From Epiperipatus broadwayi (lineage: Eukaryota > Onychophora > Udeonychophora > Euonychophora > Peripatidae): DNA of 64,000 nt. Where the stretch lies: NCBI GenBank assembly GCA_028023455.1, contig JAQFVV010012434.1, forward strand, positions 4,492,264 through 4,556,263, written 5' to 3'. Positions 48,959-60,103 of the stretch are shown piece after piece. The notes beneath the pieces were generated by a model that saw only the letters and a list, made by a program, of their open reading frames with translations, was not told where the DNA came from and searched no databases. The translations under genes were made by a program, and so were the position numbers. The number at the start of each line of letters is the position of its first letter. Positions within the stretch are counted from its first letter, which is position 1.

Positions 48959-51013
48959 ATTTTTAAAATTGTTACAGACATTGTTGTTTCGCCTCGTTCA
49001 CCAGCCCGTTGTATCCAACTCACCCAACGCCTGCTTGGGGTTCCCTCCCCTCAGAACCGCTCTCAGTTTATATGCTTTATCCTGGTGACGCTAGTAAGTA
49101 TTATTTAAGTTGTCAATACGCCGTAGGTGCTAAGCTTGGTATGGGAAAACCAATGGGTAAATATGTTTAATAACAAATAGAGAGCATATTTTTCAAAGTG
49201 AGTTTCCAATCTTTATTAGCTACTAGTCTTTAGTAATCTTTACCTGGTAAACAACCATACCAATGTGTAGTGAGGGGCAGGGATGAGCTTGGCTTGAATT
49301 TCTTTGTTTTTTCGATGTGAGGGTCGTGGGGTGGTTTGCTGCTAAGTTGTGTCTAGGGTTGCTGTTGAGCCCTACATATCAGTGCACACGATACCGCGTC
49401 TTGACAGGTTGTAGCCGGACCCAACCAGCCGGGATCTTTCAAACCTGATCCAAGAGTAACCGAATGTCCATGGTGTTGGCGCGTTGCAGTCCGGGGGCTT
49501 GAAGTGGTTTGAAAGTTCCAAACCGGGTAATCAATTGCCTTTTCTGCCAACAGGCTGTATACTTCCAATAAAACGGCGAATCAACGACGAAAGCTATAGT
49601 TTCCTGAAACCCCTACCCCCCAGGTGTCAGGCGGGGGTACTTATCACTGAACTTCTCTTTCGGGAACAAGTAATAAACTTAAAACCCTTTCTTTTAAGAT
49701 TGAGTATCGTAGGAAAAAATATAAGGTTAATCGCCAACTCAATTGATATTTTCTTAACAAAACTCCTTTTAAATATTAATCAATATTATAAAGCTTTAAA
49801 CAGGTTGGGAAATATTTCTTTGGCCGTTTGTTTATAGCATAAGTAAATAGGGAAAAAATATAAGTCTTCTTTGAATTATTATTAGTAGTACAATATTTAC
49901 AAACTTTTCAAAGACAGAGCGAGGAAGGAAATTCGACGTTTGAAACAGGTATAAACAAAAAAACGTGCTCTTTGATTGACGTTAACTTATAACATGCGGA
50001 GAAAGTAAAGTTCAGAACATTTCCTTCTTCATCGTCCGTGGTTTTCTGATGACGGCTTTGAAACACGGAAGGCAGTCAATTTGGAGTTGGGCTGGAAATG
50101 TGGCCAAAAACGATCAGTCACGGCCCAAAGTTCAAAGGCGGGACAGGTCAGCTCGGCACTTAGCCCATCGATATTACGGTTTACTGGTGAACTTCTTAAC
50201 AAAAGTTGGAGAGATTTCTCTAGCAACTGCTTTGCTGTTTTTGAGACGATCTACTCTCAGCCACGTCAAAAGTTAGAATGTTAGTTTTCTCTACGATGGC
50301 CACGTTGACCTTTCTGTCCGGCTTTTGTTTTAAGCTCCGCCTACTTTTCTCTAGCCTCCAGCAATCCAGCTTGACCATACAATATCAATTATCCATTTCC
50401 ATTGTTCCGTTTTCAGCTATCTTTAACTTTAATACGCAATTTTAAATTGACAAAGTAATTACAAATATAAATTCCTTATCTAATTTCGAATACAACTCAA
50501 TTACTCTATACATTTGTACAATACAGATTTTAATTAAAACCACTGATCAAAGGAATGTGACTTTTGATCAGTATTTTTAAACGACTTTGTATAATTCTAA
50601 AAGGCTAAAATTGAAGCAAATACACCCGCAATGAAACTTTTAAATTAAGCTGATATAAATTCACAAACCACGCACACACGAATATTATTTCATGATTTGT
50701 GACATTTATGCATGGAATCTTTACATATTTATTTACAAAACATAAAATATATATAGCTCAATTTTTGTGACTTGAAATGGAAAAATCCCATTGCGGGCGA
50801 ATAGTAGTTCGAATTACCGTACTTAAACACATGAAACTAAGATCGGTTCTTCGATCTGTCTGTTTCAGTATATTTGTGTAAACTTGTGCATATATTGTTG
50901 AGTGGTGTGTATTGGCTTTAATATCTTAAAATCGATGTATTTCATCATTCAAAGCTAGTAATCTGAAGGGTCTATATTGAATGATCTATATTGAATGATA
51001 AAATATTTATAAA
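48959..51013. mobile_element. CpG-rich 2.05-kb insertion in the LINE, identity unknown
   Basis: Base composition changes abruptly to CpG-rich, more GC-rich sequence from about 48,980 to 50,860, between the RT and endonuclease halves of a minus-strand LINE. Flanking TGCTAGATA repeats suggest a duplication of the target. It carries several promoter-like phrases: TTGATTGACGTTA near 49,973, CGATGGCCACGTTGACC near 50,294, AGCTCCGCCTAC near 50,333. There is a good splice-donor look-alike at 49,096 (GTAAGTATT). Its open frames (117 aa plus 49484-49837, 71 aa minus 49353-49568, 75 aa plus 50049-50276 and shadows) match no family I know. The ends are not clear inverted repeats (left ATTTTTAAAATTGTTACAG, right reversed TTTATAAATATTTTATC), so the mechanism is open. 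Confidence 0.5.
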
Positions 51014-52425
51014 TGCTAGATATCTTTGGATGGGGGTAAGTTGCATATTTTTAATTTTCAGAAGCATTATATATGGCTGAGAAATTCTGAGGTGGTTGTT
51101 GGAAGAAGAATTTTAATTGTTTTCCACATGTGTAAGTAGAGATCTCTGAATTACAACCAGGTCAATCAATGTGGTCAATGCAGAATGATCAGAGAAAGGG
51201 GAAGCATTAATGTTTAGAGTGATTAGATTATATATCATAGGTGTGTAGAAACACAGGTCAATCCTTGCTGTATGTCAATCCTCAGCACTCTTGCACAATA
51301 TTGATCTTTGATGTTGCCACTTGGATATAAAGTCTTGATATTTCATTAATCATCAATTAGTATGGTTGGATATGAACTAAAATGAAGTAATGAGTTTATG
51401 TTAAGTATAATGTTTGATATATTGCAGGACCTATGTACACAAATATAACATTTATTGTGATGATGAACAGTTACAATCAGTAGTTTTACATGTATACATA
51501 TATTATGAAGGACTGAAATGAACAATCTGAGGTTTTAAGTATTCCAATACCCCCCGTGTGCAGTGACTTCTCTAGCTAGGTATACAGAGGGGTCAATCTG
51601 TGAGCCACTATTGAATTTAGTTACAAGAAGTCCTAGGATATGAGTTTGTGTCATCTTTATCCATTGTTTTAACTGATGTATTTTTTGTAATTAAATCCTC
51701 TAACATAGAATGCCGTTATTTTTAATTTTGTTAGTGCAATCAGCTGCAGGTTGATTTTTCATGGTGTTGCCATAATATCTATAAAGCTTTCACACATATT
51801 CTAGAGCTTAGTGAGCATCTATCAATGGGTTAATCCAGTCCAAATCTATTGGTATGAATCTCTCTGCCAAGTGGTCAATTATATCTATTAAAGTACTGTT
51901 ACCATCTATTTTGACTGGTTTAGATTGTTTACTTTTCTTCAGGTGACCAGATTGTCAAAGTACTGTTATCATCTATTTTGACTGTTTTAGATTGTTTATT
52001 TTTCTTCAGGGACCAGGTTATCTTTTTGATTTCTGTTGGTGCTGTTTCTATGGGTGGGAAGCATGGAGTTAGTGATCTATGATGTTTGCTCACGTTTTGT
52101 TTACGATTTCATGCAGAATGCTTTTGGTGTAGTTATGTGTCTTGGGATATATCCAGATCTGAGTCAGTTGCATCATTAACTGATATGACTAGTGTTTGTG
52201 ATATATCAGGTAAGCTGTGTGTTTGATTTTGTGCTATTTGATCAGATCTTGTATTTGTATTATTTATTGTAGAATCAAGTATGTGTGTGTTTATAAACTT
52301 TGAGAAAACAAAAATAAACGGTTTGAAATAATAGTTAATAAAAATTATAAACTGATTAGAGAATTTTAACAAAAAATTCTTAACGTTACTAAAGTTGAAA
52401 AAAAATGGAGACAATAAAATCATGT
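51014..52425 (-). pseudogene. L1/Tx1-like LINE: endonuclease region
   Basis: The minus strand carries ARIDLCFYTPMIYNL (about 51,240-51,285) and PFSDHSALTTLIDL (about 51,160-51,203), the end of an APE-type endonuclease (family SRIDriYvs...SDHsal...i, with the catalytic SDH). Further up, stops break the rest of the domain. The 96-aa frame 52133-52423, with a polar stretch NTRSDQIAQNQTHSLPDISQ, may be the preceding linker. After the endonuclease comes RISQPYI...LTPIQRYLA, then the CpG-rich insert, then the RT block below 48,958. Within it, 51890-52018 contains a 67-bp tandem duplication. Confidence 0.6.
51890..52018. repeat. 67-bp tandem duplication
   Basis: AAAGTACTGTTACCATCTA at 51890 repeats as AAAGTACTGTTATCATCTA at 51957. 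The units then run in parallel to TTCTTCAGG..GACCAG with about four differences. Confidence 0.85.
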
Positions 52426-53210
52426 GATCGAGTGGTTGGCGTCAATATGGCTGCTGCAATTCTTCAAACTTTAAACCCCTTTAAATCATATGCAATCGTC
52501 GCAAAAGCTAGCATGCAAACAATCAATATCAAAATTAATTCGACTATAATAAACATTAAAATGGTCCCAAGATTTAAAAAAAAAATTGTCATCATCATCA
52601 TTACGTGGATTTTGTTTATAGATTCTTAATAGTTTTATTGATTTACATGTTCCCAATAAATTCTCTTTCCATAAAGGCTTTCCTTCTTGTTTTTCATACA
52701 CTCTCATTAAGATTATTAAAATGAACTCTTTCTATTGCCGACTCTATTTTAAAACACAAAATCATTTTTTTATAAAAAATTTATTAATTTCAGAAGATTG
52801 GCTAAATATATTTACAAAAGAAATTTATAAAACTATATTAATATCTAACATACAGACTATATATATATACCTGTATAAACAATGTAATATATAGGGCATT
52901 TTGAGCTCAGACTTTCGCACGACCTTCAACTCTCCACACTATCTCATACCACTGACATACTTGATCACATATATGTCTAAAAGATAAATAATCACCAATA
53001 TACGTATTTTGTATGCCACACCAGCACTCGTCAGTTGGTCCAGATTATCAGATTTATAATAAGAGAGCCAATCTTCATACTTTAATGGAGTAAGAAAAAA
53101 ATTCAAGTTAATCACAGTTTTATATTAAATGTAGATGATTTTTCCAATCATTTTTTCTGACATATTTATTACAACATATAACATCTTAATCTTTTATTTT
53201 CACCATATGA
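52426..53210. other. Spacer, nothing firmly recognised
   Basis: A 74-aa plus frame (52405-52629) and 73-aa minus frame (52486-52707) overlap and have no known content. It contains GAGTGGTTGGCGTCAATATGGC near 52,430-52,450, slightly GC-richer and possibly the 5' promoter end of the minus-strand LINE. (TA)n lies at 52,859-52,868. Confidence 0.4.
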
Positions 53211-54840
53211 TTGATCATATTTTTTAGAGACCATGCTATTGTAGTCATTAAATGGTTTAGAAGTCATTCTAGTTTAGAATATGATTATAATCTTTCCTTT
53301 ATTTACAAAGGTCTAGCCAAATATATTGTTGCACCTCTTGCCTTATTTTTAATTTATCGCATAACTCATGTATTTTTCCAAATGTTCTTAAATGTGACAA
53401 AATGATCTCAATTTTTTAAGACTGAGTTTCACAATTGTTTAAAAAAATTTAAATTATTTCTATTTTATATACTATTGCTCAAATTGTTGACAGATGTGCT
53501 TTAATAAAACTATTTCTGATGTTAGTAAAATCATTTCTTTTTTACATGGTTTCAGTCCTAATTGATTTTTAGAAAATAATTTTTTCACAATTTATGATCA
53601 TATAGCCCAAATGGTTGACAATTAGGAGAGACTTGATGTTATTTATTTTGATTTATCATAGATTTTTGATAAAGTAGACTACATCATTTTCCTTCTCAAA
53701 TTACACAAAAGGGGTTTTTCATTAAACTTCTTTATTGGTTTTAATCCTTTTTGTAGTCATACAGCATATATTAAATTCAACAAACATATGTTATCTAATT
53801 TTGAAAATAATGGTGTTTTTCAGGATAGTATTTTAACATATTTTAACATTTATATTAATGACCTTAAAGATTACTTGAAATCTTATCTTCTACACTATGC
53901 TGATGACCGTAAAATCTTTAGAATAATCACATCAGTGATTCATTGTTTACCAGAAAGATATTTATAACTTTAGTGTTTAGTGTGATCTAAATGTTATGTC
54001 AGTTGATTTTAATAAATGTTCCCTTGTTTCATATTGTAAGAAACTTGAAGTTTTAATTTAATTTTATTAATTCTCACAAAATTAATTCTGTTGAATCCCA
54101 AAGAGATCTGGAAATCATATTTTCTAGTAATGGATCCTTTCTTTCTCAATTATAATTGATTGTTAGCAAAGCTTTTAAAATCATGTATGTTTTCTTTAGA
54201 CATGGTTATCATTTCAGTGATGATATAAAATTCAACTTCACATCATTGAATATTAACAAAGGCAAAACTCTCCATACAGTAGTGCCACCCAGTGCCAACC
54301 AGAGAGATTACTCTGGTTGGCATTGGGTGGCACAACTGTATGGAGAGTTTTGCCTTTGTTAATAACAGATGTGCTAGCATTAGAAATGGTGATCATGTGA
54401 TCATTGAATATTGTTCAATAATCCTAACTCTAAACAAAAATATAGTTTATTCAGTCAGTGTTTAATAAATTTTCCATATACTTTTTTCTGGAAAATAAAG
54501 TTGGTCTTCATTTTTCTTCAAGATGGAAATATACAGATCTTAAATTTCTTTACAAAATCAAAAATCAATAAGTTATTCTATCTTATATAATGTCATCTAT
54601 TATAACTAGATTTTTATGAGCATGATGTTCAGTTTATTGTTGTTTATTGTGTGCAAGCTTGCTTAATATCCTTAAAATTTCACCTTTATTTAGGCTACCC
54701 ATTTTATATCAGGTTTTTTTTACTAATATTAATAATTTTAATTTAGATCATAAGCAATTTTACAATATTCTTAAATTTGATAGTCATTGTTGATTAATTT
54801 CAATTTATTTTATTTATTTATTTTACTTTTTTGTATGTAA
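53211..54840 (+). pseudogene. Jockey/CR1-like LINE remnant A (RT)
   Basis: RT order preserved over three frames. YKGLAKYIVAPLALFLIY (about 53,310) corresponds to 'iapyia.PLa.ifn', and FKTE with NCLKNFR.ISILYTIAQIVD (about 53,415-53,505) to the NyRPISiL block. LDVIYFDLS (about 53,630) precedes DKVDYIIFLLKLHKRG (the AFDkVdh block). NNGVFQDSILTYFNIYINDL matches 'GVpQGSvLgPllFliyINDL'. YADD is intact at 53896-53907. The thumb region runs to IIEYCSI and beyond 54,403, the 'lIypileYcs.iW' motif. A 114-bp palindromic MITE (54251-54364) interrupts it. Many stops. A 3' region of about 200 bp ends without clear tail. Confidence 0.75.
54251..54364. mobile_element. Palindromic MITE inserted in LINE A
   Basis: Arms 54251-54304 and 54311-54364 (54 bp each) are reverse complements with two mismatches and a 6-nt loop. 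The terminal TTAACAAAGGCAAAACTC with TTAA or TA at both edges suggests a TTAA- or TA-target MITE with TIR CAAAGGCAAAACTCTCC. LINE coding similarity stops at one edge and resumes at the other. Confidence 0.8.
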
Positions 54841-55429
54841 TGTGCAGCTTATAGTTGGCTATATGCTGTTGTTTAATACTTAACTAAATTAATTATTGTT
54901 TTTAAGTGAAGTATCTAGTATTGTCTCTTTACATAAACATTTTATTTTTGAATTAATTTGGCAGATAAATAGTAAAGTTTATATCCCTTCTATTTTACAA
55001 AATAATATCCTTTCTTATCATAGTTTTTATTAAACTTAGAACTTAATTTAGTTCAGAATAATATAAAAAATTAATCAGTAAATTAAATGATATACTAGAA
55101 AAGTCAAAACACAAAATTCTTTATTATACAATCAGCAAAAAAAGAATTTTTTCATTTGAAGCAGCAAAGATTAGAAAATATTTTTGAAATTTTTAGTAGT
55201 GAATAAAAATGAGAATTGTCAGACTTTAATAATTAAATAAATAATATTAAATCTAGCTATAGATTAAAATATGGGGAAATATTTAGAATTGTAAAAATTA
55301 ATTTTATTTATAAAATGACTAGATTTTTCTTCTCAAGTCGTAAAAAACTAAATTATGTGTGTGATTCTTTTGTCTAATACATTTGATAAGCATTTTTATT
55401 TAAATTTTATTTAAATAAAAATTTATTGT
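54841..55429. other. Spacer between LINE remnants A and B
   Basis: AT-rich. No motif recognised. Confidence 0.4.
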
Positions 55430-56770
55430 CTGAAAATAGGAAAATATTTTTAAAAACAGTGCTAACGAAAATAGCTATTGTTTGGATGAAAGATGACAAC
55501 ATTTGGTTGACTAAAAATACAGGAGATAAGACTTATAAGATAAATTCTGTTTCTAATCTGTTTAATTTGTGACATGAATTCTCTTCCAAAAATTATTTGA
55601 TAGTAAAAAATAAATTAGTTTTTGAAAATTTTAATTTTGAGATTTTTCATATAAAAATACATAGTGTTAGAAAACACTTATGATGAGTTATTAGTTCATT
55701 TACATTCTCTTGATTATTTATTTGATAGAATAATCTTGTCGGAGATCTGATTAATGAATATGAAATAGGACTTTATGAATTAAAAAGATATACTTCAATT
55801 ATTGAGTATAAAATAAATAACAGATTTTAATTTATTATAAGTCAGATCTTTATATGGCTTTTATTGTTGTATATTTTGATTCATCTAAGTGTATTATTTT
55901 AAACTTTATTTTAGATTATGATAATTTAACAATTGTTGCTTTGTATAACCTCATAATTTATTTATTAAGTTAAATGATAATATCATTATTATTATTGGTA
56001 ACTTAAATATAGATATTTTTGGAGAAATTACTTCTGTTGCTCAACACTATATAAATATCTTTTAATTTTTATAATTTTTCAATATTTATTTCATCTTTCA
56101 TGTCACATCTTTATCATTTTTACTTATTGAACATATCTTTTTTAGCTATTCTGGAAATATGCTTTTGGAAACATCATATAGAGAAATATTTGCAAATTTT
56201 AATAAGAATTTTTTCTCCTAAATAAAAAGTTTTAGAGTATTATTTCATGAACGTTTGTATTCCTTAATTATCCTTACATGAGTAAATCTAATCTCTGAAA
56301 TGAATAATGTAAATTGTAATTTTTCATTGTTTATTAATTAAGGATTTTATTGAAGAATAAATTATAAAAAAAAAATGTACAGCTCAACAAAAAGTCTTTG
56401 AATAAGAAATAAAAAAGATATAATTAATGCAAAGTGTTTTTTTTTTTTATTCTGTTCAAATCAACTAAATTAAGCAATTTTTGTTTTTTTGTTTAAAGAA
56501 AAAAAAATTATTTTTAAGTAATGATTTTCGCAAATTTTTAGATTAAAGATTAATGGAGTATCTATTAAATGTTTCAAATAATTCTAATCTAATAGCTGAA
56601 CACTACCATCATCATTTTGTAAATAGTGTGGTATGATTAATGAATAATTTTATAAATAATTATAAATCTCATTGATTTTTGATTATGAGAAATTTCTTTT
56701 GTTTTTAAAAAGATCAAAGAATTTGAAATTTTAGAATCTCTATATAAAATATGACATAAGAAATGTATTA

Positions 56771-57015
56771 ATGAATAATATTTATATAGTATAATTTTCA
56801 CTACACTGCTCTCACACAAGATAGGGATTGGTTTCTATATGCTTTTAATATCTTGTGGAAGAGTGTAATCATAAATATGACCAAAGATGTGAAAAAGATG
56901 TATAATTCTGAACATGCATGCACCTCTCCATCAGATGTTAAAAGTGGATAGAAACCAGTTTCTAGCTTGCATGAAAGTGGTGTAGTGAAAATTACACTAC
57001 AGAAATATTATTCAT
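56771..57015. mobile_element. Foldback MITE in LINE B
   Basis: Left arm 56771-56858 and right arm 56928-57015 are inverted copies at about 80% by eye. Shared blocks include AATTTTCACTACAC, TGGTTTCTAT and CTTTTAA, and the outermost ATGAATAATATTT reappears inverted as AAATATTATTCAT. The 69-nt centre is unrelated. No ORF. Confidence 0.7.
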
Positions 57016-57689
57016 TATGTGAATAATCTCTAGTCTAATTAATGAGTAATAAAAAATATTCATACGATATGTATTGCTTTGAATGGTATTTTTGTCAAAA
57101 TGTTAACTGAAGATATTTCCATTCTGTAAAGACTATTATCCTTTTTATTTAATTTTCTGTACATTTAGACATATTTCCAGACTGCTTAAATATTCTATAG
57201 TTATATCTATTTATAAAAATGAAAAAAGAACTGTTTGGAAAACTATAGACCAATTTCTATTTTATCAACATTATCACAATTTTGGAAATATTTATTAAAA
57301 CAGAATAGATTGGTTTTTTTCCATTAATATAATTTGGTTTTTAATAAGCACTTTGTTTTTAAACAGGAAAATCTATGGAATTGACTTTATCTAATCAAGT
57401 TACAAGATTATAGATATATATTTGAATTTACAAACAGTATTGATTGTGTTTTTCATGATTTCTTATTAATTAAATAAATTATTTGAATATAAGAAATAAC
57501 AATTTTATGTAGTCTTCTAGAAAAACTTGAAATCAGAATTTGGTACGAATAGCACAATGAATGAATAGATTATTTTTGAATGTTATTAAGTGTAAATATA
57601 TATTATACTCTTTAAAAATGTTCCAGTAAACCACATTTTAATTAAATATCATATCTGGATCAACTCACATGTCAAAAAATTATTAGGAC

Positions 57690-57806
57690 TACAACAATAC
57701 TTTTTCATATGTCCATGCATTGATTGGGAAGTGAACCCAGGCCAGCTACTTGAAAGGCAGATATGCTAACCACTATGCCATCAATGCTTGATTACAACAA
57801 TACTTT
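57690..57806 (-). mobile_element. tRNA-derived SINE with 14-bp TSD (copy 1)
   Basis: TSD TACAACAATACTTT at 57690-57703 and 57793-57806. The insert 57704-57792, read on the minus strand, is tRNA-like. It has a GCATTGA / TCAATGC acceptor stem (7 of 7 paired), an A-box-like TGGCATAGTGGTTAGC, an anticodon loop CTTTCAA and a B-box-like GGTTCACTTCC, looking most like tRNA-Glu. A short tail ATGGACATATGAA and a few A residues follow. Target duplication and tail show retrotransposition, so it is not a tRNA gene. Confidence 0.85.
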
Positions 57807-57848
57807 ACCTTATTTTCCTGAAGGTTTGTGATGATGGTATTTTAGATG

Positions 57849-57945
57849 TATTTATATATTGGACTATTTCCATCATCTAATATTAAGTATTGAATATTAT
57901 TCAGTATTTAATATTAGATGATGGAAATAGTCCAAGATATAAATA
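57849..57945. repeat. 44-bp inverted repeat
   Basis: Arms 57849-57892 and 57902-57945 are reverse complements with two mismatches, spacer 9 nt. Core GGACTATTTCCATCATC. No terminal feature of a known transposon. Confidence 0.9.
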
Positions 57946-58320
57946 TGACTCAATACCTTAGCTTTGCTTGGTTTTGGATGAACATCTATGATTTGATAAA
58001 CATATTCTTTCCCTTCAAGTAATATTAAGAAAATTGAATTTTCGTTTTATAAAATAAGAAATGTTTTAGAATTTATTATATATAAAAAGACATATTTAAG
58101 CTATTATCAGCATATTACTTGAAATCTTTACAAACACTTCAAAATGTTGCATTAAGAATTATTTTGTTTAAATCTTTTCATTTGAAAACATTTGAATTAT
58201 ATAAATGTACTGGAGTTTTAATCACCAACCAATTATTTATTTCAAACATTTTATGTAACTATTTTAAAAATAAAGAATACAATTAAAGTGACATTCAACC
58301 ATTAATATTAACTAAATTAT

Positions 58321-58879
58321 ATGATTATGGATAATTAACTGAATCAATATTTTTTAAAATACAATGTAGATATTAAAATTTTTTATCTTGGCCTAAGATA
58401 ATATATTTATGAGTAACACTAAAATTAAGATCAATAAAACTTACCAAAATTTTTTTTTAGAAAATTAATAAAGGATTGCATTGTAATTAATAATAATAAC
58501 TTTTTATTTGTAATTAATTATTTTATATTAATATTTTAGATTTGAAAATTCACATGTATATTTTTTATTAAGTTCTATGTGTAATTTTTTATCATAGTGA
58601 GGTTATTTTTTTTAATAAATTTAATTAATCAAATTTAAAATTATTATCTTTATTACTACTTCTACTACTGCTGCTTGCTACTACTACTATTACTAGTACT
58701 AATATTACCACTAATATTACTATGACTATTATTATTGCTCGAGGAAATCTGATCTAATTGCATCTGATATTTTACCCTTAGAAAGTAACAGCCAAAATAT
58801 TTACATTAATTAGTACATTTTTATTCTTAGAATTAGTATATTTCTTTGGCTATTTAACAGCTTCTTTGAAAGATGAAGC
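58321..58879. other. Spacer with imperfect ACT/ATT microsatellite
   Basis: 58,646-58,738 is an imperfect trinucleotide stretch (ATT, ACT, GCT, AGT units). No gene. Confidence 0.6.
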
Positions 58880-59474
58880 AAAAGATGTATGGTCTACATA
58901 CCAAGGTATACCATTTACTTGAAATGGTTTCTTCAGTTAGAAAATGATATTGATTCTTCCAGAGTTCTAATTAAAAATGAAGTGCAATGATTCTTTCTGA
59001 TCTTCCTTAGTATATGATCTAATTGGATTCTTGATTACAAAGATTTAAAAAATTTTCATATGAATATTCATAATAAAAAAACTCATTTTGATGAATTAAC
59101 TATGCATCTAAATGATCTTCCATTAAGGTTTTATAATTTTTTTTTTTGAGACATAGATTTTTCATGAGGAACAATCTTTATGTAAATTGAACAGATATAC
59201 AGCAATTCTTGTCTCATGTTTGTGTTTATGTTTAGGAGTAATGCTTTATATAAAAATTCATTTAAATTTTGTTCCAGAACTTATGACTACCACATCTATA
59301 CTAATTACATTTAATTTCTCTAATGGAGATCTTATTTTAATTGCAATATATAGTTAGTGTATTAGTTGTTATATTTTTTTTATTTGAGAATTAGACAAAT
59401 TAGTATATAATTTACATTCATCCTCTGCCATAATAATCAGTGATATGAATACTGATTTATTAAACAAAATTAGA

Positions 59475-59489
59475 TAAGACATTTTGATT

Positions 59490-59525
<36 letters not shown>

Positions 59526-59536
59526 AATCAAAATGT

Positions 59537-59540
<4 letters not shown>
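59475..59540. repeat. 66-bp palindrome around a TA run
   Basis: TAAGACATTTTGATTTATTA (59475-59494), (TA)n, then the exact reverse complement (59521-59540). Followed by a second TA run to about 59,566. Confidence 0.95.
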
Positions 59541-59570
<30 letters not shown>

Positions 59571-59961
59571 GTTTTAATCCCAAGCAATTTTTTTACCTAT
59601 GCATGCAACATTATCTTGAAAATCTCTACATGATCAAATATTTATTAGACTTGATCAGTATTTTAAATATAACTCTGGCTTATATGAATTAGTGATTACA
59701 GATCATTTTGCAATTTATTTGGAATCATCTATAGCTTATAATATTCCAGTTAGCTATAAGAATGTAAATACACTATCACATGTTAAATTAAATTGTTATT
59801 CAATAAGAACTGGGGTTGTATTTTTAACTTGAATGATGTAAATATGGGCTTTTTACAATTTCAGAATATTTATATTTATTCTCCATTGATATGTCAAGAG
59901 ACAATTGAAAAAATTAATTTGAAAAAGTATTTTAAATGTTCTTCTAATTTGATTGCTTTGA

Positions 59962-60103
59962 AACAGCTATTAAGTTTTTTTTTTTTTTTAAAGTGTCATA
60001 GCATCGGCTGGGATGTGAACCCATAACCCAGGCAACTGCCTGCAAGTGCAAAGCAGTCACACTGACCTCTCAACCACCAATGCAAGACAACAGCTATTAA
60101 GTT
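59962..60103 (-). mobile_element. tRNA-derived SINE with 15-bp TSD (copy 2)
   Basis: TSD AACAGCTATTAAGTT at 59962-59976 and 60089-60103. The insert 59977-60088 on the minus strand starts GTCTTGCATTGGTGG. It carries an A-box-like TGGTTGAGAGG and a B-box-like GGTTCACATCC, and a GCATTGG / CCGATGC acceptor stem (7 pairs, one G-T). It ends TATGACACTTTAAA with a poly(A) run (poly(T) on the plus strand at 59977-59989). Body related to copy 1 at 57704-57792 but with a longer variable-loop-like segment. Confidence 0.9.

Larger units (their letters stand above)
55430..58320 (+). pseudogene. Jockey/CR1-like LINE remnant B (EN, RT, C-terminus)
   Basis: The endonuclease half is recognisable by LTIVALYN (about 55,930; family 'l.ivavYRPP') and IIGNLNIDIFGEI at 55991-56029 (family iigDfNidll). 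The RT half is recognisable by IFPDCLN near 57,165-57,190 and the following NFR/PIS-like phrase. The C-terminal region is LCLVLDEHL.FDKHI near 57,960 (family LGv.iDe.L.w..Hi) followed by LRKLNFRFIK. The copy has been opened by a foldback element (56771-57015), a SINE (57704-57792) and a palindromic duplication (57849-57945). Heavily mutated, non-functional. Confidence 0.65.

Noticed and set aside
49484-49837. 117-aa plus frame as a host gene
   Set aside because: No recognisable domain, overlaps other frames of similar length and shows no codon coherence past the first third.
48959-51013. Bacterial or organellar DNA, or contamination, in the CpG-rich block
   Set aside because: No bacterial gene, rRNA or dense coding. 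Junctions fit an insertion into the LINE with a short repeat.
57716-60088. Two tRNA genes
   Set aside because: Both tRNA-like bodies have target duplications, tails and degraded B boxes, so they are SINE copies.
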